Of a stretch of DNA of 64,000 bases, positions 1 through 11,000 are shown piece after piece; position 1 is the first letter of the stretch; every line of letters starts with the position of its first letter. Source of the DNA: Strigops habroptila (lineage: Eukaryota > Chordata > Aves > Psittaciformes > Psittacidae); assembly GCF_004027225.2 (NCBI RefSeq), contig NC_044291.2:11640707-11704706 (forward strand). Reading direction: 5' to 3'. Position numbers and translations under genes: made by a program. The notes under the pieces were generated by a model, which saw only the letters and a program-made list of their open reading frames with translations, had not been told where the DNA came from and made no database searches.

Positions 1-80
1 CAGCGCCTCAGCACCCTCACAGGGAAGAGCTTCTACCTAAGAGCTCACCTCAATCTCCCGTGTTTCAGTTTGAAAGTGCA
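1..80 (-). mobile_element. CR1 LINE 3' fragment (window edge)
   Basis: The first ~80 bases match, in reverse orientation, the 3' part of the CR1 copies seen elsewhere (for example 12190-12270 and 36825-36900). The copy is cut by the window edge, so its 3' tail lies outside. It ends internally near the segment that precedes the conserved GAGATGAGCTCTTAGG block. Confidence 0.85.
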
Positions 81-2023
81 ACATGCATGAGGTTGCACTG
101 GGCCTGCTCTAGACAAACAGCTCTGCTGTGCCTACACTTGACCTCCTGCAAAGTGCTGACCATCTTCTCCATGCTGGGGTGAATGTTACACAACAGTCAG
201 GAGTGCCCTGAACACTGGTGGCTGTTAGGTGGGGGCTGAGTGCCCTGCACTGGTCACATGGAGGAGCGCAGCTTGGAAGCACCTCTGGAGATGTCCAGTC
301 CATCCCTTGCCCCAGCAGAGCCAGCTCCAGCCGGTTGCCTGGGGCTGTGGGTTTTGGGCATCTCCACAGCTCCAGACCCTACAGCCTGCTGTGGTTTTGA
401 TGGCCCTCACAGCAGAGGTTTTTCTTACATGGTATTTCATGTTCTCACTGTCTCTTGTCCTTTCACAGGGCACTCACTGCTTAGAAGAGGCTGCTCCTCT
501 CTGCTCCCTCCTGTTAGGTCTTTATACACATGGGTGACATCCCCCTGTGCCTTCTCAAGTTTGGGCAGCTCCAGCTCTGTCCTCATGGGAAGCTCAGTCC
601 CTTTATCATCATCACGGTCTGCTCCAGTATGCTCACATCTCTGTAGTGGGGGTCCTCAACATCCGCTTGTGCCTCCTCAGTGCAGAAGGGAGGGATCAGA
701 CCTGCTGGAGATGCTCCAGGAGGCCCGTGGCTGCTCTGCTTGAGCTCAGCTTGGTGCCCGTCAGGGCTCTGGACAGCCGGGGAAGGGCAGGGTTCCCGCC
801 TGCAGGCGCTGCCAGTGCCGGGGCACAGGGCTAGGAGGGTGCAGGTACCGACCCCGCTCGTGCTGGGGGAAGGAGTGAACCCTGTGCTTTACTGCACCTG
901 ATGCAATCACCTGCAATCTGCTGTCCAAGGCCGTAGACAGGAGGGGAGAAACCTCCGCACTCAGCCTTCAGCAACGGGGGCCCAGCTCTGGGCACGGGGG
1001 CTGCAGCGGCGGCAGCAGGAGGCTCTGCTGGGGCTGAAGAAGAGGGCAATGGCTGGAGAGATGCTGCTGAGAGCCCGGGGAAGGGGCATTGCAGGCTGTT
1101 GCCAGGCTCTGCTGGCCAGGGCACCCTCCCAAAACAGCTTCTGCCCAAACGTGTGGCAGTGGGAGGCTGGCTCTGCCAGGCTGCTCTGCCTGGAGCGGGC
1201 AGGCTGAGTCCCCCGCTCCTGCCTGCCATCGGCAGGGCTGGGGTGCGCTAAGGCAGCTCAGCTGAGTGCTGGGACAGGCTGCAGGACACCATGGGATGTG
1301 TCCTGCCTGTCCCTGCCTCCCCTCCCAGCCTGCCCCAAACTTCTCGACACTTCGAGTTTTGTTCTGAATTCCAAGCTCCAACATTTTTAAGGCTAACTCC
1401 CTCCAGTCCTGTGCATCCCTGCCTGCTGTGGCTCACCACTGCCTGGCTGCATCATGCCCCATTCATATCTTTCCTGCCTTGGGGTTGCTCCTTGCACCCC
1501 ATTCCCACCATCCTTCAGCACAACTGTCATCTCCGGCCACTCCCTGTCTTTCACCCAGAGGTTCTCCCTCTGCTCCTTATGCTATCATGTTTTAATTCCC
1601 TGTGGATAAACATGACACAGCCCAGCAGCTGGCACATTATGGCCCCCAGGCCCCTGGCAGAGGTGCCAGCTTCTCCCTCAGGGCTGGCAGCATCACTGGC
1701 TTGGTGGGAAGAAGTGGCCTTTTCCCTCTCTGAGCTGGTGTGTGCCAGCCAACCCCATCCTGGTCAGAGCAGCACCCAGCATCTTGTCCTGGTTGGAAAA
1801 GGGGGGCTGAAGAAGAGTGGTTCAATGGGGAGAAGCAGCCAAAGGTCTCTTGGGGCTGGATGAAGAGCTGCCCGTTCACCATCTGCGATGCTGTGGTGGT
1901 GCCGGGCAGCAGGACCACAGGTGACCTGTCCCAGCCCGGCCATAAACCCTGCTGCGGGGCTGGAAAGCAGATAACAGCGGGGCTGAAGTCCAGGGGAGCA
2001 GATTCCAGCCCTGGGCTCACAGC
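81..2023. other. Intergenic or upstream region of MAMDC4, no gene recognised
   Basis: I see no exon with protein similarity I recognise in either strand. The open frames here are short and lack coding character. In mammals PHPT1 lies upstream of MAMDC4, but nothing here resembles it. The last part (about 1900-2086) should include the MAMDC4 promoter and 5' UTR; I see no clear TATA box. Confidence 0.5.
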
Positions 2024-2086
2024 ATGGCCTCCCCCACCAGCCCCGTGCCTCTCCCAGCTCCGTTTCACCGTCGCCGTGTCCTGGAG

Positions 2087-5000
2087 ATGTCGGGGCAGAA
2101 GGTGCTCACCCTCCTGCTGCTGCTGGGTGAGCTCTGCTGCCGCGGGGGTGCTGCTGTGGGGAGGGAAGGGGCCCCCAGTGTGTGCTCCCATGGGGATCTC
2201 TGCTGCCCCAGCTTTAGGGGGCTGCGCTGCTTGGGGGGAGGCCGGGGCAGATGCAGCCCAGCAAAACCCTCCTCTGGGCTCCACTGACAGCCCAGGATTC
2301 TCCAGGGCGATGGCTGAGCTGGAGATCACTGGCTTTGGGCAGCGTGGGAAGGGAAATGCCCAGATTTCCTGTTCTTCCCAAAACAGGGGCTGAGGGGTGG
2401 GATATGCTCGGCTGGAGGGTCAGCGGGACCCAGGGATGTGTGGGAGCAGGGCTGACAGTGGGACATGGCAGAGCAGATGTGGAGCTGTGGGGCGCTGGTG
2501 GGTTCCTGCCCAAGGAATGGTGCCACTGAGAGCTCAGCGCTCCACAGCACGGTCCCAGGCTGGGAGCCCAGACCATGGTCCCCTGCAGGGCCCGTGTGCT
2601 GGCACCGCTGCTGCCCCTGCCCTCTGTAGTCCCGTTGTCTCTCCCACAGCCGGTTCCGTCCCCCCCGGCGGCTCCAGCGGTGCCCGCAGCTGCAGCAGCG
2701 TGGCCAAGGAGCGCTGCAACTTCATCTGCAACTGTGGCAACTGCTCCGACGAGGACCAGTGCGGTGGGTGCCCCCCCAGCCCCTGTCCCGCTCCGACTAA
2801 TGGAGTGGGGGCGCTGTGGGTGCAGGACCCTGGGGTGGGTGCAGGCTTATGGGGCGGGTGCAGGTCCATGGGGCGGGTGCAGGACCCCGGGGTGGGTGCA
2901 GGTCCATGGGGTGGCCCCAGCCTTGCCCTGATGCCCCATCCACCTGCCCCAGGGTACCTGCAGGGCTCAGCAGCGCTGGGCACCTCCTTTACCTGTGACT
3001 TCGAGGACGATGCCTGTGGCTGGCAGGACGTGAGCACCTCAGTGTACAGATGGGTGCGGGGCCATGCCAACCTGGCCACATGGGGCACGGGGCCCCACTC
3101 GGATCACACCCTGGGCACCGACCTGGGTAAGCAGGAGCTGCTCGGGTGCTGAGCAGGCTCCAGCACCGCACCACGGGGCCATGGGTGTCCTGAAGCCAGG
3201 GTGGCAGGACACCCATCCTTGTAGGGTGCAGGGGATGCAGCAGACCCATGGTGGGCAGGAGCAGCACCAGCCTCAGCTCCAGTGCCATCCCATGGGGCTG
3301 CAGCCCCTGCTTTGCTCTCTGCTGTCCCCAGGGTGGTTCATGGTGACTGTGTCCCCTCCGGCAAAGACCACAGCCACGGCCTGGCTCAGGTCACCCATGA
3401 TGCAGGAAGCAGCCGCCACATGCGAGATCAGGGCCTGGTACCACCTCTCGGGCAGCGGTGAGGGCCCCATGGTGGGCACAGGCAGGTCTTGGGGCACCAG
3501 GCACAGGGAAGCTATGATGGGGGCAGTGGGGAGGGATGGGGCCATCTGTCCCCATGGCAGGGACAGAGCCACCGGCACCTCAAGATGGGTCCTTGCCATC
3601 CCGCTCATCTCTATGCTCCACAAGCAGAGCTGACAGGACGCAGGCATCCCAGTTCTGGTTCCCAGGGGTACCCCAGGATGCCCATGACCACATCCTGGGT
3701 GTCCCCACAGTGCTCAACCAGACAGAGTGGCCAGTGCTGCGCCTGGCCATGGCACACACAGACGAGGTGGTGGAGCTGTGGCAGAGCCCTGGGCACGGAG
3801 GCGAGGGCTGGCACCAGCTGGTTGCGTACCCAGGCCAGGTGACAGGGGAGTTCCAGGTGAGGCAGGGCAGTGTCCAGCCCTGCGAGCTGGGCCGGCGGAA
3901 CCACGTGATGCCCGGGCAGCCGAGGCCCCTCGGGCAGTTCAGGCTGATTCTCAGCTTGTGCCATCCCCATCCTCTCACTGGCAGCTCATCTTTTCCCTGA
4001 CACAACCACCCATGAGTGGGGCAGAGCTGGCACTCGATGACATTGTCTTCAGGAACTGCGCCTTGCAGGGTGAGTCCCACATCCTCTGGGATGAGACATG
4101 AGCTGGGAACTGGTTTGGGCTTTGGTTTGGGAGCTCTCCTGCTGTGTCTTGGAGGTACCTTGTCCTGGCCAGGACATGGGCTGGGCAGCAAAGTCTGTCC
4201 CTCAAGTAACCCAGGGAGGACATGGGGGAGCCCAGATGTGCAGGGGTCCCTGTAGGCCAAGCCATCTGCTGACAGTGTCCCACCGCCCCAGAGCTGGGGC
4301 AGCAGGTCTGTGGGGCGGAGGAGAGCCGCTGCAGCCACGGCTCCTGCCTGGCACAGCACCGCTTCTGTGACGGCACTGATGACTGTGGGGACGGCTCGGA
4401 TGAGGATCCAACGCAATGCAGTGAGCATGCCTGGCCCCAGGAGGGTTCCTGCCCACTGCCCCCACCAACCACACAGATGGGCTGAGGGTCTGCACTGATG
4501 GGGCAAAGCTGGGTCATGGGGCTGGCAGGGGTCACCCCAGATCTGCCCTATGGCAGTGCAGCCAGAGGGGCAAAATTCTCCCAAGGGCTTTCTGGAGGGG
4601 TGGCATCAGCCCAGCCCATTGCAGTGACCCCCCTGCTGTGGGGAAGGCTGGGACCCCACCCCTGGGTCACTCTGCCCTCCCTCCCTGCCCGCAGCATCCT
4701 TCGAGCTCTGCTCCTTCGAGCAGAACCTCTGCAGCTGGGAGGCAGAGGCCGGGCAGCCGGCGTGGGAGAGGAACACGAGCCTGAACCTGGGCACTGAGTA
4801 CGGCTTCCCCACCCGGGACCACAGCAGTAGCAGCAGGGCAGGTACCTGGGCACCAGCACCCCAGGGGAGCCCCACCACAGGTCCATGGGGCATCGCTGGC
4901 ACATTCCCTGGGCTCGGCTTCAGGCTGTGCCAGGAAAAGAGCATCTTGTACCCCCATGGTGCCACCAGTCCCTTCCTGGCATCTCCCACAGGGTTTTTCC

Positions 5001-8000
5001 TCCACGTGGGCAGCGCTGGCAGCACGGCACGGCTCAGCAGTGCCACTCTCCAGGCCACCAACTCCTGCTCTGTGAGTCACCTCTGGGGCCCCACACCACG
5101 GCCTGTGTGGGCACATGGGGCTGGGCTGCAGCTGACCCATTGCTGGCAATGGGCAGCAGGATTTTGGGGGTGGTTTGGATGGGCAGCAGGATTTTGGGGT
5201 AGTTTGGATGGGCAGCAGGATCTTGGGGGTGGTTTGGTGGCATCTCTGGTGCCTGTTGCCAGCTATGAGCTCCTCCAGCCCCACCTTTGGGAGCGTCCCC
5301 TGGCTATGCCAGGGGTGCAAGAAGCTGCCTCTGCCCTGGGGTATTGGGGTTTGCTCATCCCCTCCCTATCCCCAGCTCGTGCTATACTGTCACCTCCATG
5401 GCTCGGCCACCAGCAGCCTCAGCATCTCCTACATGACCAACTTCACCAAGTACTTGGTGAGGGAGAGGAGAGGGGACTTGGGCAGCCTCTGGGTCCGGGA
5501 GAGAGTGGACTTCAATGTGACGGACAGCTTTAAGGTGGGCAGGCACCTGTGGGATAGGGGGCACGGAGACACCCTCAGTAAGCACCCATGGGACCAGGGT
5601 TGAACTGGGAACCGGGCACCAGAACTGAGCCTCTGGTGCCAGTATGTGTCACCCTTATGTCCTTGTGCCCATACCTTCAAACCCCCTACCAGCCCCTCCA
5701 GCCCAGGGACCACCCTACTGGAGGGGATGTCTGCATCCCTCCCATGTCACCCCATGCCTTCAATGCTTCCTGTCTGCTGTCCCCTGTGGCCAAACACACA
5801 ACCCATCCCTCTCCCAGACAGCCCTAGAGGGCACCCCAATGCACCCCAGCAGCACCTCTGGGCAGCCACAGGCCATGGTGGTGTGCATGGGCAGCATCAT
5901 CACCCCAGGCCCACCATAGCCCTGCCAGCTCCCCTTCCAGCCTTCAGCATCACCATGCTGAGCCCATCCTCAGAGAAAGCACGGTCAGCCGGTCACACAA
6001 GTGGGGTTCCCCTGTCCACAGCTCCCCCGTGTCACCCTGTACCAGTGCCATCTCTGGGCCCCTCCATGCAGTGCCAGACCCCATGGTCATGGTGGTGGCG
6101 TGGTACTCCTCCACAGGTGCTGATCGAGGGGGTGGCTGGCAGCGCAGGGACCGTAGCTATCGATGACCTGATCCTGTCCCCGGGCTGCGTGCAGGAGCTG
6201 GGTGAGCCTGAGGGTCCCCGGCCCCGCTCTGGCAAGGCAGTATCCCCGGGTGCCTTGTGCCCACGGCACCATCCCCAAGGGACACACCACGGGGTCTGCT
6301 GTGGCAGTCACTTGTCACAGGTCCCACAGCCTGGTGTCCCTGTCCTGCGGCTGTGACACCCCATCTCCTGTGCCAAAATCTCCTGCCCGAGCCGTGCCGC
6401 ACAGGGCAGCTGTCACGAGCCCTGGCAGCAGCAGGGCAGGGGTGGGGAACGGGGACCCGCGGCTGGCGGGGCGGCGCTGCCGCTGCTCTCACCGCTGCTC
6501 CCATCCCGGGGGATTTCTCCATCAGAGCAGCCCTCGACCGCGCTGCCGAGCCTGGGGGGAGCCGATCCCTGCGCGGCCGCGGAGGTGGCGTGTGACAGCG
6601 GCGAGTGCATCGCGGCGGAGCTGGGCTGCGACTTCGCCGCGACCTGCGCCGACGGCTCGGACGAGACGCGCTGCGGTGAGCGGCAGCCCGGGAGGCACGG
6701 CCGGGACACGGGTGCTGCGCGGGGCTGAGCCTGGGCTGTTGCAGGAGCAACCACGTTCGAGGAGGGGCCCGGGGGCTGGCACGACGTCAGTGTGGGGCGG
6801 CTGCGCTGGGAGCTGCAGAGAACCACCGAGCCCCAGCCCGCCGGCACCATCCTCACAGGTGAGGCTGCTCCTCCGCTGAGATGGAGCTCTCTGGTCCCCA
6901 GGGTGCAGGGACCTCCCGCTCCCACCAGCCACCACGGGACGGGTGGAGGTGATAGTGGACAGGGTGCTTGGTGGGTGCTGCCAGGGTAGGTGCAACCTCT
7001 CAGGGTGTTTCCATCCCCAGGGGCTTTCCTGACTGTCCAGGCAGGAGAAGGACAAATGGTGGCTGCTGCCAAGGCCCGCACGCCTCTGCTGGGCCCTTCC
7101 GGCCCTGCCTGTGCCATGGAGATGAGCTACCACATCAACAGCAGCACCCAAGGTAACCTCCTGCCTGCCCCGGTGTGCCTGGCCTGCACCCTGCCTGCAT
7201 CTTGCCTGCACCCTACCTGCATCCTGCTTGCACCCTGCCTCCTGTCTGCCCCTCTGCCTGTCCCCTGCCTGCCCCTCTGCCTGCACCCTGCCTGCCCCTG
7301 CCTGCCTCTGCCTGCTCCCTGCCTGCACCCTGCCTGCTCCCTGCCTGCTCCCTGCCTGCACCCTGCCTGCTCCCTGCCTGCACCCTGCCTGCACCTGCCT
7401 GCCTCTGCCTGCTCCCTGCCTGCCCCTGCCTGCCTCTGCCTGCTCCCTGCCTGCACCCTGCCTGCACCTGCCTGCCTCTGCCTGCTCCCTGCCTGCCCCT
7501 GCCTGCCTCTGCCTGATCCCTGCCTGCACCCTGCCTGCCCCTGCCTGCCTCTGCCTGCTCCCTGCCCCCCCCAGCACAGGGCAGATCGCCCTGCCCCTTC
7601 CTGACTTTGCTGCCTCTCAGCCCTGCTCTGCCCCATCACACTGCCCTGGCGCCGCGGTGTCCCTGTCCCCTGTGTCTGCGGGCTGGGGGTGCTGGGGCTA
7701 TGTAGGGCTCTGGTGGGGACGCTGCTGGTGCCCGCAGGCTCAGCACCACCTCTCATGCCAGGCTTCATCGCTGTCAGCATCGCGGATCACACCGCTGGCA
7801 CCTCCCATGTGGCCTGGCACACGCAGGGACAGGGCAGCACAGCTGAGGGACACATCCACATCCTGCTGGGAGAGAGGAGCCGACCCTTCCAGGTGTTCTT
7901 GGAGCACAGGGACCAGCCTGGTCGGCTGCACAGGGCAGTGCCAGGCACCCCAGGCTCACTGCCACTGTCACATTCTCCCCAGGTTGAGCTGCTGGCACTG

Positions 8001-11000
8001 GTGGATCTGCAGGACTCAGCAAGCGCTGCCGTGGATAACGTGACATTTGTGCAGTGCCACCCTGACATGGTGCCACCAGCAGCCACGGGTACGGCCACGG
8101 GCACGTTGGCAGGGAGCAGCTGAGGGCAGGAGGGGACCCCCACCCACAGAGATGGAGGATGTTCCCATGGGGGCTGCCTGGTGACTGTCACCCTGTCCTC
8201 AGCCCAGGGACAGGACCACGGTGCAAAAGCTCTGGGGTAGGACTGAGCATACATCCTGCCCCCGGACACCTGCAAGGGTTGAATCTGGGGAGGGGGAAGG
8301 CAGGTAGAGGGAAAGGGACATTGGGACGACCTGTTTGCTTTTGGGGTGCCCTGTCCCTGCTCCCTCATCATTATCATCTCGCTTTGTCCAGAGCTGTCCT
8401 GCAACTTTGAGAGGGGCATGTGTGGCTGGTACCAGGATCAGTCCAGTGACTTCAAATGGGTCCGTGGCACAGGGCAAGGACAGGGCTCCGACCACACCAC
8501 AGGCTCAGGTAAGGGGCTGGCTCCTCTCCCAGGGACCCTGGGAAGCCCAGGACACCCACAGCCTCCTGTCCCCAGCACTTGGATGTGCCCTGTGTGCTCC
8601 AAGCAGCCACATGCCTGTGGGGTGAGACCAACCAGGGGCAGCCTGGGGACACCTGGACACCAGGGTGTGAGTGATGCGGGTGCAGCTCCGAGCACCCGTG
8701 TCCATGTCTGTGTCTGTGTCCACTCCACCCTGGCTGTCCCGGACACTCAGGCTACTTCCTGGCTGCGGACCCCTCTGCGCCATGGAGCCGTGGGGAGCGG
8801 GCGCAGCTCGTCACATACCCACAGGAGCCCGCTGCCACCGCGCACTGCCTGTCCTTCTGGTACCGCCTGGCTGGCCCGCAGATTGGTACGCAGCCTCCTC
8901 CCCTGCTACAGCCGGGTCCTGCGGGCGCAGGATGGCTGCTCTATGCTCCCCTCATTACAGGCACCCTGAACCTCAAGCTGTGGCTGGAGGGAGCAGAGGA
9001 GACAGTGCTCTGGACCCAGCGGGGCACCCAGGGCAGTGTCTGGCACCGAGGACGGGCCACCCTGCCTGCTACAGGCCAGCATCAGTACCGGGTGAGGACT
9101 GGGCACCCCCATGCCCCCGGGTACTGGTGGGGCTCAGTCCATCTGACGGGGCTGTGTTGGGGTTTGGTCCATCTGACGGGCCTGTGTTGGAGTCAGTCCA
9201 TCTGATGGGGCTGTGTTGGAGTCAGTCCATCTGATGAGGCTGTGCTGGGGTTCAGTCCATCTGATGGGGCTGTGTTGGGGTCAGTCCATCTGATGAGGCT
9301 GTGTTGGGGTTCAGTCCATCTGATGAGGCTGTGTTGGGGTTCGGTCCATCTGACGGGGCTGTGTTGGGCTCAGTCCATCTGACGGGGCTGTGTTGGGGTT
9401 CGGTCCATCTGACAGGGTTGTCTTGGCACAGGTGGCTTTTGAGGCCCTGCGGGATGGGTTCCTGGGGGACGTGGCACTGGACGACCTGGCCCTGACAGTG
9501 GGACCCTGTGGGGCTGAGCTCTCCTGCTCCTTCGAGGCAGACACCTGCGGGCTGGTGAGCAGCGGGCAGCAGGAGTGGCTGCGGCAGAGCAATGGCACGG
9601 GCACCACTGCCGGGCCCCCGGCTGACCACACCACCGGCACTGCAGCAGGTACCGGCACCACGGCTTCCTGGGGAGCCCTGCTGCCTGTCCTGAGCGCCCT
9701 GCCTGCCCTGAGCACCCTGCCTGTCCAGAGAGCCCTGCCTGCCCTGAGCGCCCTGCCTGTCCAGAACGCCCTGCCTGTCCTGAGCACCCTGCCTGTCCAG
9801 AGCACTCTGTCTGCCCTGAGCACCCTGCCTGTCCTGAGCGCCCTGCCTGTCCTGTGCCCTGCCTGCCCTGAGCACCCTGCCCATCCTGAGCGCCCTGCCT
9901 GCCCTGAGCGCCCTGCCTGTCCTGTGCCCTGCCTGTCCCGAGTGCCCTGCCTGCCCTCCCTGCCTGTCCTGAGCACCCTGCCTGCCCCGACTGCCCTGCC
10001 TGTCCTGAGTGCCTTGCCTGCTCGAAGTGCCCTGCCTGCCCTGTGCCCTGCCTGCCCTTTCTCTCCTGCCTATCATCTGCCTTGTGTCCTGCCTGCCCAG
10101 GATGTGCAGAGGGAATTACTGGGCTCCTCAGTACAAGACAGACAAGGAGCTGCTGGAGTGGGTCCAGCAGAGACTAACCAGAATGCTCAGGGGTTTGGGG
10201 CATCTCTCTTGTGAGGAAAGACTGCGGGAGCTGGGCATGGTTAGTCTGGAGAAGAGCAGCCTGAGAGGGGATCTCATCAATGTAGCTCAGTATCTCAAAA
10301 ATGGGTGCCAGCAGGATGGTGTCAGACTCTTTTCAATGGTGCCCAGTGACAGGACAAGGAGCAACAGCCATAAACTAACACACAACAAGTTTCACCTCAA
10401 CATGAGGAAGAAGTTCTTTCCATTAAGGTTGTCAGAGCACTGGCACAGGCTGCCCAGGGGGGTTGTGGAGTCTCTCTCTCTGGAGACATCCAAAACCCTC
10501 CTGGGCACATTCCTGTATGACCTGCCCTGGCAGGGGGTTGCACTGAATGATGTACAGAGAGAGACCCTAATGATGCTGTGATCCTGTATGGGGCTCCCCA
10601 AGCCAGGGGAGATCCCCAGCCCCAGTGGTACCCTGGTGCCAGTTGAAGAGTCACAACATGGGGCTTCTCTCCTACAGGCCATTACCTGGTGGTGAGCACA
10701 GGCTCCCTGCCCGCAGGGCATGTGGCTGCCCTCACCTCCCAGCCCTACCAGCCCTTGGCGCCTGCCCAGTGCCTGGCCTTCTGGTACCAGCTGAGTGCCA
10801 GCGCCCCAGGTGAGCACTGGGACCCTGGGGACACCTCGGGATGGGGGGATCCCGCACAGACCCTGCCTCATGGTAGGTACCCTGGGCAGGCTCCCTCAGG
10901 GTCTTTGTGGAGCAGAGCGGGGTGTGGAGGAGGGTGCTGGCAGTGAGCAGCGCGGAGGGGGACACCTGGCACCGTGGCCATGCCACTGTGGAAGCAGATG

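Noticed and set aside
7127-8043. Long overlapping open frames on both strands (over 200 codons) with Cys/Pro/Leu or Gln/Ala/Gly repeats
   Set aside because: They are translations of the intron 14 minisatellite. They extend into MAMDC4 exons in the wrong frame and have no independent start or domain.
9131-9431. Evenly spaced repeat that resembles a CRISPR array
   Set aside because: Units are contiguous with no unique spacers, and the setting is an avian intron; it is a minisatellite.
9252-10214. Arg/Gly/Gln-rich and Leu/Pro-rich frames of about 270 codons
   Set aside because: These are produced by the intron 19 and 20 tandem arrays and the CR1 next to them; composition is purely that of the repeat.
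10900-10901. Acceptor at 10898-10899 for MAMDC4 exon 22
   Set aside because: It gives a stop within the exon; the AG at 10888-10889 restores the frame and yields GSLRVFVEQ.
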